Assembly (NCBI GenBank): GCA_023515745.1
Contig: JALECJ010000003.1
Coordinates: 650,478-714,477 of the forward strand
DNA: 64,000 nucleotides
Direction: 5' to 3'
DNA from: Amoeboaphelidium protococcarum
Lineage: Eukaryota > Aphelidiomycota > Aphelidea
Shown: piece after piece, positions 37,360 through 48,773 of the stretch
Numbering within the stretch: position 1 is the stretch's first letter
How the letters are laid out: each line of letters starts with the position of its first letter
Position numbers and translations under genes: made by a program
The notes under the pieces: generated by a model
What the model was told of the DNA's origin: nothing
Databases searched by the model: none
What the model saw: the letters and a program-made list of their open reading frames with translations, nothing else

Positions 37360-40300
37360 ATGAACCATCATGACTTTTTTGATGATGAACTGACGCGAAA
37401 TGTCTGGGCTGAGAACCATGATGAAGTGGAAGAGTCTTATAATTCGACAAAGTAGTCACCATACACCTCACATATCTAGTCTCCGGTGCCCATTAGTGAC
37501 GAAGAATCTCAGGTTCAGGCTTAGCTGTAAAGTATGACCATTTAGAGTGACTCTTAAAAAGACACCTCCCCGCCAATGATGAATGTTTAATTAGAATCCA
37601 CCTCGACCCCTGTGAAAGAGAATGTTCTTACTGCTCCTGTCTCTCCGTTGGAATAATCTTTTGTTGCTACTTTATCTCCAACTACATAGTTTTCTGCGCA
37701 CCCAGAGCCTGATAAAGATATATATTAGGATGATGAGGTCGATGATGATGATGGGGAATAGGAATTGGAAGTTAATTCATCCGGAGATACCATTAATTCT
37801 CCCGTTGCTGAAACTGAAGTTCAACAGGCCAACATGACCAAGGAAGAGCAATAGTAACTCATTAACAATTTGCTTGAAGAAGCAGTTTGGGTGGACGTGC
37901 CGGATCTAAAAGATATCTTGGATGAGCAGGAGCGGATTGCATTCGCTGGTCTTGTGCTTATGATCATTCGAAAATTGGCTCATAGATTTGCTCGATTTTA
38001 GTATGTTGACTTGGCCGCATTGTAAAAGCACATCACTCAACAGCAGCAGCAAAGCAATGCAAATGTAAAAAAATCTAAAGACAGTCTTCTCTATGATTAT
38101 TCTGATTAGGAGTCTAGCGATGATGACGATGTAAATGGTGGCAAGCACTCTAAAAGCACTAGTTCATAGTAGATAGTCTCAGCTGAACCATACGAGTCGG
38201 AGTTTTACACTCATTTGCATGCGCAAGATAACATCACCCACTTGGTGTATATCGGAGTTAATATCACGGCCAACACGTCGCTGGCATATGCTGTTAATGA
38301 TTATCTGAGTTGGGGTAATGAGTTTTATGATTCTCTGTGTAAAGACTTGGAGATTGATTTCCAGGAGCAACATTTTATCGAGAGCAGTCTGCAGTTTATG
38401 ACAATGTCATAGCTGAAGAGTAACATACGATTGAATGATGAGGAATCTGTGCAAAAGATTGAATTCGATAAAGATGGATAGTTGACTGGGGACTCTAAGA
38501 ATATGTCGAAGATGAAAAGAACTTTTATACTGTGGAATATAATGATTCTTTTAATGTAATCTGATCGAAAAAGAGCCAATACAAGTAAAGAGAATGATAA
38601 TCTTGTGCACAAGGAGACTATTTTGTTGAACACTTTGGATTGTAGATCGCGTCAGTTTATGAAGATGTTGGCTTTAGATTGTCTTGGTGTTGATAACTGT
38701 TTAGATGTCGTGGAGTTTATTGAAAGTCCTTTAAAGTTTACATATTTAGCTAGCGATGAAACGGATGACTTTATGGCGTCTTCAGATCAATTTGTCACTA
38801 GTCCAACTTCGACCACAGCTGATGCTTTCACCTCTAAACCTTCTGATAATAAGACCGCTGATACAAAGTCTAGAGAGCGAACAGAGTCTGAGAGAAATCG
38901 ACAAATCGCCGATAAAAAGCTGGCCGCCAAGAATAAGCGTAAAAGAGTCGGAATGATGACTGCTGCTGCTATCGGTGGTGGACTTATGCTTGGTGTATCA
39001 GCTGGACTTGCTGCTCCACTGCTCGTAGCTGGACTTGGTACTGCTCTGACTGCGGTCCATGTTGCCGGAGCTTCAGCTTTTCTGTCTAGCGTTGGCGGTA
39101 CAGCTCTGATCACTTCAAGTGCAACCCTCTTCGGAACGTCATACGCAGGATACAAAATGGGAAAGAGGACGGCAGATGTTCAAGTGTTCAAATTCATTCC
39201 TCTCTAGCTTAATACCATGGCATCCACTGATACGAGTCAGGCACCAGCAGTTATTATTTCCATTGCCGGCTGGGTGTTTAACAAGAAGGGGAAATCAGCC
39301 AGAACATCATAGTAGACTAGTCCTATGCCTAGTGGAAGCTCGCAAAAGAAATCTCTTCTCTCAAATCAGCAATAGCAATAACACTCTGAGCAATCCACTG
39401 ATGAGACTCTTGCTTGTGGACTGGAGGATTTAATTATCCCGTTTGTTGGTCTCTCTGCTATCAATGGTGCGCACTGCTCTCTTTGCTTTGATCCGCATAT
39501 TTTGTCTACTCTTGGTGATGCTCTGAAAATGTTTGCCAGTGAATTGGTGTCTTTTTCCACTTAGTAAATTCTGTAATAGACTGTGCTGAGCACTTTAATG
39601 TCTGGACTTACTTGGCCTCTTTGGTTAATTAAGTTAAGCTACTTGGTTGATAATCCGTGGTCTATGGGTTTGGATCGAGCTCAGAAATCCGGATATCTCT
39701 TAGCTGACTCTCTATGTAATAACATTTAAAATTCTAAGCCTGTCACTCTTGTCGGATACTCTCTTGGTGCCAGAGTCATTTTCTATTGCCTGTTAGAGTT
39801 AGCCAAGCGTGGAAAGTATGGTATAGTGCAAGATGTGTATCTATTTGGCACTCCGATACTTACAACTCATGTCACTTTGTCCAATGGATCTAATGCAAAG
39901 AACAATAATAGTGTAATGCCCCTTAATGTGGAATAGTCGGATCCTTTTATTAAACCGGAGAATATTAATTCTTCATCTCCGAATGCTTATTAATCTTTGG
40001 ACGAGTGGCGATCTGCAATATCTGTGGTTGGTGGAAGACTGTTCAACTGCTTTAGCCGTGTTGATTGGGTGCTTGGGTTTCTGCTCAGAGCATCAGTAGC
40101 TGGACTTTATGATGTTGCCGGTCTGTCTCCAGTAATACTTGACGAAACAGAGACACCAGATGTTATAACGTTGTTTGATGAGATGACAGAAGACGAGGGG
40201 AGGTAGCGCGCCAACGTAGAAGCTGAAGTTCGCCTCAAGTCCACGTCGAGGCTTCTGGTGAATGTCGATATAACTGATGTGGTCACTGGGCATCTCCAGT

Positions 40301-40494
40301 ATCGTACAAAGATGCCGCAATTGGCTAGGCGCGTTTGTGGGTTTGCCACATGGTCAGAGTCGACGGAAGTTTTATAAGAAATTGTGGCTGGCAGTTGGCT
40401 CGATGAAATTGATGGATGGTGGTCTGAGGAGAAGTAGAAGCTGTCAAGAAAGCAATCCAAGAAGAGTGGCAAGAAGAGTCAGTCAAAAAGGTGA
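37360..40494 (+). CDS. DUF726/TMCO4-family alpha/beta-hydrolase membrane protein
   Basis: Single exon of 1044 residues, longer than the usual 600-900. An acidic, Ser/Gln-rich disordered N-terminus (about 1-270) precedes a helical domain; the membrane block lies at about 525-605 (MTAAAIGGGLMLGVSAGLAA, then AFLSSVGGTALITSSATLFG and the Gly-rich YAGYKMGKR). The hydrolase core follows: IISIAGWVFN (residues after the block), a long insert, and the nucleophile elbow VTLVGYSLGARVIFYCL at about 797-813, then DVYLFGTPI. It ends in a basic Lys/Ser-rich tail. Family members are poorly characterised; in yeast a relative (Mil1) acts in vesicle traffic as a clathrin-adaptor interactor. Gln-rich patches are encoded largely by TAA/TAG. 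Confidence 0.88.
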
Positions 40495-40668
40495 GCTTTA
40501 TACATTGTATATACAGTACATGATGAGTTTGGAATCACTATTATATTTTTACTCTATCTCCATCCATCGTCGTTTTTATTAATCATTTACCGTTTGCGTT
40601 TTTCCAACGAGAGAAGTGAAACAGGACGCGTCTCCTTTGTTTCAACCGCACTGGAGCTGAGGATTGAC

Positions 40669-42051
40669 ATGATGAAAGTATACGTAACCGCTGCACTTGC
40701 GCTCATACCTCTGCTGTCTATATGTGGCCGCTCTCTTTCGCTGGATGGCCGCTAAACTTATGCCATCAGTCGCTGTCATCCTGAAGATCCGGAACTTATA
40801 TCTACGGGCCAACTGGATATAGTATTTGAGAAATGTCCAGATGGCTATGTGTGCAGGAGTCATAAAACGCTTTAAAAGCACCTTGATATGCCTGCGACAT
40901 CATTTGCTCATTGCGTAGATAAGAAGCTATTGAATCTCGATTAGTTCTGTTCTGATAAGCTTGCTGCTGCGGCTGCTGCATAGAATATTCAATTGCCCGA
41001 AGAGATCTCCAGCTCTCCAGTGAATTACACTCTTTTGGATATAACAACATGCAGTCCATTTGATTCTAGCAGCAAATAACAAGTTTAATGCTTTTTGGTC
41101 TTGACTGATCTCACGTAAACTAAAGTTCAATTCCAGGTTAATCCATGTCCGCAATTTGATGTTTGCCGCAAGTACTAGCAAGTTTCCTATTCTGGTGATA
41201 CTGTAAGTTTAACATCTCGATAATAAAGTGTCTCATAAAGCCTTGTGTAGAAAAGCTACTGTGAATAGCCTGTACATGCTTTATGCAAGGACCGATTTTT
41301 CAACGTTTACGCTCAGTCCATCAAATAGAATCTGCTAAAGATATCTCCAACCTCTTACGAGCAGCAAGGGGAAATTGACTTCAAGTTTTGCGATCCTTAC
41401 AAGTAGAATAAATACCTGGGATGTGCAATGAAATACACTGTTCACATGCAGAGAGATGACGGTTTGTATCATGGATAGCCGCGCGAAATCAAATTTTAAT
41501 TTGATCATATCACTGTGTCTCATCATTTCTGTTCGTAAAAGGTGATAAGATAAAGTGGCCTTACATAAGGAGATACCTACTAGAAATACTTAGATACATC
41601 CTTCATCACATCTGGGCCTTAATGTCGCCAACTAACTCCCTCAGCAATGCGCTGTACTTCAAGACCGAGCGTTCGTTCCAATCCATAGGCCGTGTAAAAG
41701 CTTCGATCATCCACAACAGCTGATATATTCAATCAATTGTTTCAACTCGGGGAATTTGTACATTTCTGCGCTGATAAAGATGAGCCTGGTCAGTATTGTC
41801 TTCCCGGAAGTCCAGAGATTGGTATCATTTGTCCTCAAGGTAGAGCTGTTTCTTGTCCTCGCCCTTTTATCACTGATCCCAACAATTGGAATGATTTAGG
41901 CTAAGCGCCTCGATGTGTACAAAGCTATGGCCCTTTCCCAGGATTTATTTAAGGTGATCCTTTCAGATTGCCGCTTAATGCTCCGTATGATATGTTTACT
42001 GGTGTCAAGTTGAAACAAGGCCATTATGCCCAGTGTAAAGTGATGAAATGA
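40669..42051 (+). CDS. Secreted Cys-rich protein of unknown family
   Basis: Single exon of 460 residues. A signal peptide is clear (MMKVYVTAALALIPLLSICG), and no other membrane segment follows, so the product is probably secreted or lumenal. About 24 Cys residues are spread over the whole length in pairs such as CPDGYVC, CPQFDVC, HFCADKDEPGQYC and ICPQGRAVSC, suggesting several disulfide-bonded modules; the spacing does not match EGF, CBM or kringle patterns I know. Start choice between tandem ATGs at 40669 and 40672 is immaterial. About 30 TAA/TAG codons must be Gln. Possibly an extracellular or wall protein; no function is claimed. Confidence 0.75.
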
Positions 42052-42111
42052 TTGCAAAGGATTATGTGTGTGAAGAATTTGTTTTATTACGCTCGAATTA
42101 TAAAACTTTTC

Positions 42112-42696
42112 TCACAATTTCTTCTTCAGTTTAGGCAACTTGCTGCTAGATGCACCATCTTTCTGATCCAAAAGCAGCTGAGAATTGAGATTGAACTGAT
42201 TGCGACCATTGGTCTCATCCAAAATTGCCTTCTTGCGGTCGCGCACTTCTTTAGCACGGTCTTAGTCTGCTTTTGCCTTCAATTAAACTCTTGACAGCTC
42301 TGCTAATCTATTCTACTCGGCCTATTCTTCCTTCTCTACACACTTATATCATATCGTTACTCTCTGATAGTAAGTTAAATTGCGCGTTAACCATACCTTT
42401 TAATTCAGCAGCCAGGCGTGCATTATCTTTAGTATCTTCAGGTGTCTTATCCTCTGCATTTCTGATAAATGCCGGCTTGTTAGATGGTACCTTTAACTCG
42501 TCCGCAGATACTTCAAACACGACAGCTACAGTGATCTAAGTACAATAAAATATCAGAATTTAGTTCAACTCTACGTCATACAATTTCACTTACATTTTAG
42601 AGGCTTTTTGGCATCTTGAGCTTTACCAGTTTGCTGTGGCTTCTACTCTTACGACTCGGCCAAGTTGCTTTGCTCACTGGATGGTCCACAGCCCAT
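42112..42696 (-). CDS. Small N-myristoylated coiled-coil protein, stathmin-domain-like
   Basis: Exons 42594-42696, 42397-42525 and 42112-42335 (introns 68 and 61 bp, both ending TGTAG); 151 residues. It begins MGCGPSSEQ, a strong N-myristoylation plus palmitoylation signal, so it is probably held at the plasma or ciliary membrane. The middle VVFEVSADELKVPSNKPAFI and the charged helix ARLAAELKEKEEQAEQNRLA, EVRDRKKAIL resemble the stathmin-domain-containing small proteins found in flagellate opisthokonts (STMND1 type), where a lipidated start is followed by a tubulin-binding-like helix. A nearer splice acceptor for intron 1 would break the frame, so the CACTGTAG acceptor was chosen. Family assignment is tentative; exon structure is firm. 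Confidence 0.7.
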
Positions 42697-43349
42697 ATTT
42701 TCGCGTTATAGTTTAGAAGAGTGTCGTTGTAGAAGTATTAGTGATGAAAAGTTGGATGAATATGTGTCAATTTGAAAATGAAGATTATGTGCACCACTAT
42801 ATGAAAATACTTGAGGCTAAAAATAGCCATCTCATTGAGCTGTTTCAACTGCGATATGATTTTAGATTGTAACGATTGTGAGGATGTACGATCATTAAAC
42901 GATTACTTTGGTACATGGAGTTTCCTTAAACTTCAAAGTATTACCTAGCACATACTTTCTACGTTGCATTAATGGATAATAATCCATGAATAGGTAGACA
43001 GTTAATAACAACGCGGTCAACTCGATCTCGCAGCCTCTTTAAATCTGTAAGCAGTGCACGCAGCGTTGTATCACTCAGTTGATACTACGTTAGTGTCTTG
43101 GCAGATTGCGATTCGCCAAATTTTTAAATTGATTTCGTGTAACGTTGATTTGATTGACTGTACACTCCTGAGTTGCAACCGTGTTCAAAACTCAATACAT
43201 TGATTGGCCCATCTGATTGATGACAACCAATCGACGCAGTGCCAAGAATTAATCGACGACAAGATGATCTTAGCTGGGTATAAGGTGAATGCTTCTTCTA
43301 CACAATTGTATATTGATAATACAAAGAAGGCCAAGTTTCCAACTGAATA
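42697..43349. other. Intergenic stretch with a possible 45-codon frame
   Basis: Divergent promoter between the lipidated coiled-coil gene and the FAR1-like gene. CCAAT and its reverse occur near 43200-43240. A plus-strand frame at 42744-42881 (45 codons with three early in-frame ATGs, rich in charged and aromatic residues) could be a small gene or chance. Nothing else seen. Confidence 0.4.
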
Positions 43350-45074
43350 ATGAAAGTATCTAATGATAGATTATTGTTGCCTCTGGCTCCCTCAATGCAT
43401 GAACTGCTCACTGCGCTTAAAGATTTGCCATTCTCTTGTGATAATGACACGATAACGTCCGGCAATGATTAGCACCGTCCTGCACATGAAAAATCTGAAA
43501 GTCTTGCCACTCTGATGTGCGTCTTGTCTGATCAGGCTGAGAAGGATGGCTTCAAGCTGATTACGATCAACACTGAGCCGAAGCGCGTCATTATGGCATG
43601 TAACAGACAGGGAAAGTCCCCCAACGCCGCAGCTGCTAATTCAAAGTCTGAAAATGGTGCTCTTTCTGACACTCAATCACCAAGCGCTGAAAGTCCCATG
43701 AGTCCAAAAAGACACAGTCGTCTGGGTACTAGTATTCGCTGTCAGTGCCGTATGCGTGTAAACATCAACTTCCACACCAAGTTGAATGCTTGGCGTATTA
43801 CATCCTTCGAGTCCTCACACAATCATTCCTATGGGACATTTTCTTTGGAGAATAGTGAACCTCAGTCCACTCAAAGACGCACCTCTGTTGATTACAGCTA
43901 CGAAATTTCTGAGTCTACTATTCAGCGTGCCATTCAGAGATATCGGCAGATGAATGCTCCCACTCTGGATATGACACGTATCGCTCGCGAATCCGATGCA
44001 GCTTTCGTGCTGGCCGGCCTGTCCAAGTCACCTGCTGCTGAGAAGTCTATGCGTTTGCCATTGTAGCCCCATGGTCACCCATAGCAATAGTAGTAGCAGT
44101 AGCTGTAGTCTTTCCAACAAGTGCCACTTGCTTAGCACAACAGTAATGGTAGTCCAAATTTGATGATGCAACAGCAGCCTCTGTCCGCTATGCCTTAGAA
44201 TCATCGCGCGTCTATCTCTTCTAGTAGTAGCGCTGGTCTTGAACATCGCGTGCCTAGTAGTGCTGGACTCGTGCAGAAGCATCTGGCTCATCCAGTCTCT
44301 TAGCATCATAATCCTGCTGGTTATACGCGTCGTCGTTCCTATTCCGTGGCAACTCCTTAACGTAACATGGCACAACCTCTATCGGCTGGATAGCATTATG
44401 CTTACACTAATGGCGCGCCTTCCAATGCTCCACCTCCGCAACATCCTCAGTAAGGTGATGGAACTAGAGTGAAGAACATGGCCGCCATGGCTATTGAGGT
44501 TGAGAGATACGCCATGATGCATAACCAATTCAAGAAAGTGATTGCTTTGGCTTGCAAAAAGCGTGATTCTACTGAAGAAGTTATCTCTGGCATTGGGAGA
44601 ATGCTTGAAAGATTGCAGGCACCAGAGTTCTTTGATGGTCATAGAAAATCCATTACATAGCTGGTATCACCTCCAAACTCTGCGCAACAAGTGTAGTAGC
44701 AGTAATTGGCATAGCGATAGGAAATGTAGTATGGTGTACCATTGAAGCGTCAGTCAATACACATCCAAACGACGTCTTCTGTTAATGATGGCATTGACTA
44801 TGCTAGTAAGAAGCTACGCTTGTCGCCATTGAATGAGTAAAACTCTGAAGTGTTACGTTAACAATATAAGAACTAGCAATAGCAATAAATGTCACCTGTA
44901 AAGGAGTATGATGAATAGTTGTAACCACATCTCTAATCCCAATAAATGGAGTAGTAGAATAACGCGTCTATTAAATTGGCACCTTTGAAAAACTTGAGCC
45001 CTGAGGGACAACCCGCTGATATGTAGCAGTAGAATGTGATGGAGCGAGTAAGAACTAGCGAACATGCTGTATGA
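43350..45074 (+). CDS. FAR1-type (WRKY-GCM1 fold) DNA-binding protein, Gln-rich
   Basis: Single exon of 574 residues. A FAR1-like zinc domain spans about residues 48-165: EKDGFKLITINTEP, VIMACNRQGKSP with the first Cys, a Ser/Pro insert, then IRCQCRMRVNINF and WRITSFESSHNHSYG, giving the C-x-C...H-x-H zinc set. The following 400 residues are Gln/Ser/Pro-rich, with Q runs written mostly as TAG and TAA, interrupted by a helical segment (AAMAIEVERYAMMHNQFKK, then an ERLQAPEFFD end) that could dimerise. FAR1-like domains derive from Mutator-type transposases and are common as regulators in plants and early-branching fungi. It is probably a transcription factor; no transposase catalytic domain is present. 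Confidence 0.82.
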
Positions 45075-45365
45075 CTCTGAAATAAGTTAATAATTGAGCA
45101 TTTGTAATTTAATAATAGTATATGACTTGACTTTCGCTTCTTCCATACCTCTTAAGTAGGCCGCCACTTATTCACGCCAAATTTCAACAGGGGCAAGCAA
45201 CGCTGCGAGCCCCGCGTAGGCGATCGCTGTACCAAAACAGTAAAAGCTTGTAAACGAAAATTTTCATGATTTATATTCGATAAGTGTTCTCTCTCATAAC
45301 AACTTTATAATGATTCTTTTAATTCTTGGGAAGGAGAATCTTAATCTTGAGGATTACGTTTAATC

Positions 45366-46156
45366 ATGGTAGATCGTACTGATCGTCCTGCTCTCCCTCG
45401 CCAACCTTTTGCAATCTATATCTCATCTACCGTAGGAATTCTGTAATGACCAAATGTATGACATTCAATTACTCCATGTGTAGATAGCTTATAGTGAATT
45501 TAGTATCAAAGAGCTCTCAGGCCTTGTCAGATGGATTTCTTTTCTTTGGATTGATTCATGGCATCTCGCTCTGTTGTTGGTAAGGCTTGAGATCTGGCTT
45601 TAATATCTACCTGCTTGCGCCGATAATTTATACATTTTTCGCGGGGGCTCTTGCTTCGTAGAGAATATATCATTAATTTTCTAGTGTACCAAGTCTTAAA
45701 AGTAAATCTAATGGGAAATTGTTTAACTCGCTGGCCGCGGAATAGTTGGTGTAAGTTGTGCCAAAGTACGTAATGCAGTACTTTGCGCTTATCATTGCGT
45801 GCTACTCTGCTCTGATTTTGCGCCTCGACGGTACTTTCGTCACTCTTTTTGTTTATCTTCCGACGCTGACTATGCTGCAATTTTACCATCAAGTCAAGTA
45901 TATCAGGTTATCTGGACCAGAATTTAACGCGTCGAGGATGATTTACATTCTGACATTCGCATCTAATTTATTATCGCTGGCAGCTCTCATAATAGTCACG
46001 TCACTGCGACCTTCAATGCTTTGCATCATATGCTGGGTCTTATTTAGTTTGAATCTGCTCCCGCCTTTGCTATCGTCTATCATTATCCTGCGTTAACTCC
46101 ATATTGTGGATAAAGGGCGTTACGATCTGGTGCGCGAAGAGTTAATCACGCATTGA
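45366..46156 (+). CDS. Small multipass membrane protein, unknown
   Basis: Exons 45366-45431, 45484-45579 and 45662-46156 (introns 52 and 82 bp; acceptors GTGTAG and TCGTAG); 218 residues. Four hydrophobic segments lie in the C-terminal two thirds (YFALIIACYSALIL, FVTLFVYLPTLTMLQFY, LTFASNLLSLAALIIVTSL and MLCIICWVLFSLNLLPPLL) after a mostly polar first 80 residues. I do not recognise the family; size and topology resemble TMEM-type ER proteins. The exon chain is supported because both joins keep one frame through 219 codons and avoid two TGA codons. Confidence 0.6.
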
Positions 46157-46259
46157 AACAATATTTAACAAAAATTATAATGGAAACATGATGGTCATGA
46201 CTAATATTAAAATCAACTTACAAAATTAATCAATTAAATACATCAATAAATATTCACTT

Positions 46260-47210
46260 TCAAATAAACTCGCCCTGGCGAATCCAAACATTAAGTCCGT
46301 ACTTTTCAGCATTGCCAATAATTGGACTACCACCGTGCTAAGTCGCACGATCTTCAACCTAGTTATCGTCAGTATTGTACCAGAACGCGGCATCTCCCAC
46401 AACAGCAGGAACATCCACATCGATTTGAGGGAAAGATGTTGCTCCTCCGTGCTTCTCCATGTCAACAGTGTTCAAGTAAGCGAAAATGGTGATTTCTCTC
46501 TGTCCACCGCGCTCCAGCTCTTTATCTGCGCCAGGGAATGCAACATCAAACCAATCGTAATGGGGCTTATATTGCTGGCCTTCGCGATACCATACCACCT
46601 GCAATGGCTCGATATTATGCACAGGCTTATCAACAAACATTGAGATTCTCTCCTCAATGCACTTCACAACCTTATCGTGTGATCTTTCCAAGTGAGCACT
46701 TGAACTAGTTCTGATTTCCGATATTCTCGTATCATCACTATCAGATACGACTGTGCTCCTTTTAAACAATGGTCTGGCTGCCTCAATCAAGTGCTGAGAC
46801 TCGCCGAGCGTCAGTATCTTGCTCAGGTACATCATGAAAGGCTTACGACGCATTATGTTGACACCAAATTTGTAATTGCGATTGCACACATACTGGTCCA
46901 TGAACACGGTATCATTGAAAGATCCGTCAGCATTCCAACTACCAACAGGATCTACCACGCCTTGAATCCCAGGTAGCTGCTCTGAATGGGCACTTTGCAT
47001 GATTTTAGCAAGCTCCACCTAAGCGCGACGATTCAGCCATTGAGGTACATTATAATAGTGAGCAGCAAAGGTCAGAATGATAGCTAGAATGGCAACAGCG
47101 ATATAACCAGACGACCAACCACGTCTCGTAGACTTTGTTTCAACGCGTAACGACTAAGGCAAGCTATCATGTTTGTTAACAGACTTGGATCGTGATCTTA
47201 ATTTTCCCAT
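46260..47210 (-). CDS. Prolyl 4-hydroxylase-like 2-oxoglutarate dioxygenase (copy 1)
   Basis: Fe(II)/2-oxoglutarate dioxygenase expected to hydroxylate proline in secretory or wall proteins in the ER. Single exon of 316 residues. A basic N-terminus and one membrane helix (YIAVAILAIILTFAAHYY) give type II topology. The catalytic domain shows RTSSSAHLERSHDKVVKCIE, EPLQVVWYREGQQYKPHYDW with the H-x-D pair, FAYLNTVDMEKHGGATSFPQ, GDAAFWYNTD and HGGSPIIGNAEKYGLNVWIR, with the distal His and the Lys that binds 2-oxoglutarate. It shares most of these blocks with the copy at 50179-51108. It matches the short plant/algal/fungal-type enzymes, not animal collagen P4H alpha subunits. Confidence 0.92.
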
Positions 47211-47630
47211 TATATTATAAAGTATTACGCGTGTAAATATATACAAAGTGATAAAAAAGTCAAACAATAGAGAATGGATCTAAAGAAGATAGATTTTGAT
47301 AATGATCGAGCGTTACTGCGGCCAGTCTGTAATCACTAGAGGCTATCTGATTGGATGACCTTGGGTGTTTGACTTGGCAAAAATGCTGAGCGGCTGTATG
47401 GACTGATGATTTAGAACAGTAAGCACTTTGCATCTCAAGCATTGAACTTAGAAAAATTATAAGTGTAAGTGCAGTTGTTTTGTACTGTTTTCGCTGATGT
47501 AACTTCATTTAATATCAAGTTAAATAAAGTGTCCTGATTGTCCGTAATAAAACACGTCGCCTATCTTATAATGACTGAAATTCAGAGCTAATAGAATTTA
47601 GATACTCAAGACTACAATTAATAAAATTAA
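47211..47630. other. Divergent gap between P4H copy 1 and the CDF carrier
   Basis: 420 bp holding the promoters of both neighbours and a minus-strand frame of 82 codons listed separately. ACGCGT lies 18 bp upstream of the P4H start. Confidence 0.5.
47260..47508 (-). CDS. Possible small secreted protein (82 residues)
   Basis: ATG at 47508, TGA at 47262. The product starts with a basic n-region and hydrophobic h-region (KTTALTLIIFLSSMLEMQSA) and a plausible cleavage site before YCSK, then 55 polar residues with two Cys. No TAA/TAG codon occurs in it, unlike the neighbours, and it overlaps the promoter zone of the P4H gene, so it may be chance. No family is recognised. Confidence 0.3.
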   Translation of the reverse strand: MKLHQRKQYKTTALTLIIFLSSMLEMQSAYCSKSSVHTAAQHFCQVKHPRSSNQIASSDYRLAAVTLDHYQNLSSLDPFSIV

Positions 47631-48713
47631 ATGGAAGAAGCAGATTAAATTAATTATGCTGCCTAGACTAAATCTTTAAATAATGGGCGCTCTATAATGG
47701 CAAGGAAGAGGATACAATAGTATTATCGGCGATAAAGCGCGATACAATCTGGAATGCAAGATGTCGATCTATTGCAAAGGGGCGAATTAACTGTAGATTC
47801 TACAGAGGAGGATGTTCTGGCAAGGAGGGCTTTGATTCTGAGTTTCGCTGCCAATATTGTCTTGTTGGGTGTCAGAGTTGCCGTTGCAGTGCTCTCTGGA
47901 TCGCTGTCTTTGATTGTTGCTCTGATGGATGCAGTGCTGGACGTGTTATCTAGTTCATTCATGTTTTGGGCTGCAAAGTAAGCTAATTCAGTAGACATTT
48001 ATCGATATCCAGTTGGGAAACATCGTTATGAGTCACTCGGGGTTGTTATATTCAGCACCATAATGGGAACCGCTGCTTTCACTTTAATCGTCGAAGGTGT
48101 GCGATAGTTGATTGAGCCTCACGATGGTCTGACCGAGACTTTAAATAGGCAATAGCTCGTTGTCGGCTTCACTATATTCGTGGTCGGCTTAAAATTTCTG
48201 TTGTATCTTTACTGTCGAAGGTCAAGAAGTGCAGCGGTTTAGGCATTTGCCACAGATCATTTGAACGATGTGTTTGTCAATTCATTATCCCTTGTCGGTG
48301 CTCTGTTGGGCGCGTACGTCGCGTGGTAAGCTGATCCGAGTATAGCTATTGCGCTGGCTTGTTACGTTCTATTTAGCTGGAGCAGGCAAGCATATGGGCA
48401 GGTTCGATCTCTGGTGGGTATCGCTGCACCGAACGAGTTCTTGCAAAAGCTCACATACTTGGCCACGGTACATCATGCTGAGAAGATTGTGGCAGTGGAT
48501 ACTGTTCGTGCATACACAATTGGCGAAATGTATCTGGCAGAGGTGGACATCGTTCTGCCTGGAGATATGACTCTGAAAGAAGCGCATGATATTGGAGAGG
48601 ACTTGTAAATCAAAATCGAATCACTTCCTGAGGTTGGTCGCGCCTTTGTGCATCTCGATTATGAAGGTACCCACAGACCAGAGCATTAAAACGCATTAAA
48701 TAAACGAAATTGA
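47631..48713 (+). CDS. Cation diffusion facilitator, Mn-type (MTP8-11/MMT-like)
   Basis: Exports Mn2+ (or Fe2+) from the cytosol into an organelle or out of the cell in exchange for protons. Single exon of 360 residues with six helices. The metal site in helix 2 reads LMDAVLDVLSS (D-x-x-x-D) and in helix 5 DHLNDVFVNS (D-x-x-x-D), the Mn-selective form rather than the Zn form H-x-x-x-D. PVGKHRYESLGVVIFST between them is typical of plant and fungal Mn-CDFs, as is the C-terminal dimer domain with DTVRAYTIGEMYLAEVDIVL and GRAFVHLDYEGTHRPEH. The ATG at 47631 was preferred to 47697 because it is the first in frame. It is divergent from the P4H gene. Confidence 0.92.
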
Positions 48714-48773
48714 AAAGCAGATTAATGAATCTAAATGGTGTATATTAAGTATATTGATTTTTAATATGTAATT

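Noticed and set aside
40207-40494. TAG at 40204 as end of the TMCO4-like gene
   Set aside because: The frame continues with a Lys-rich tail to a TGA; TAG is Gln throughout the window.
43350-45074. Mutator-type transposase for the FAR1-domain gene
   Set aside because: No MULE catalytic DDE or SWIM zinc finger follows the FAR1 domain; the rest is Gln-rich and disordered.
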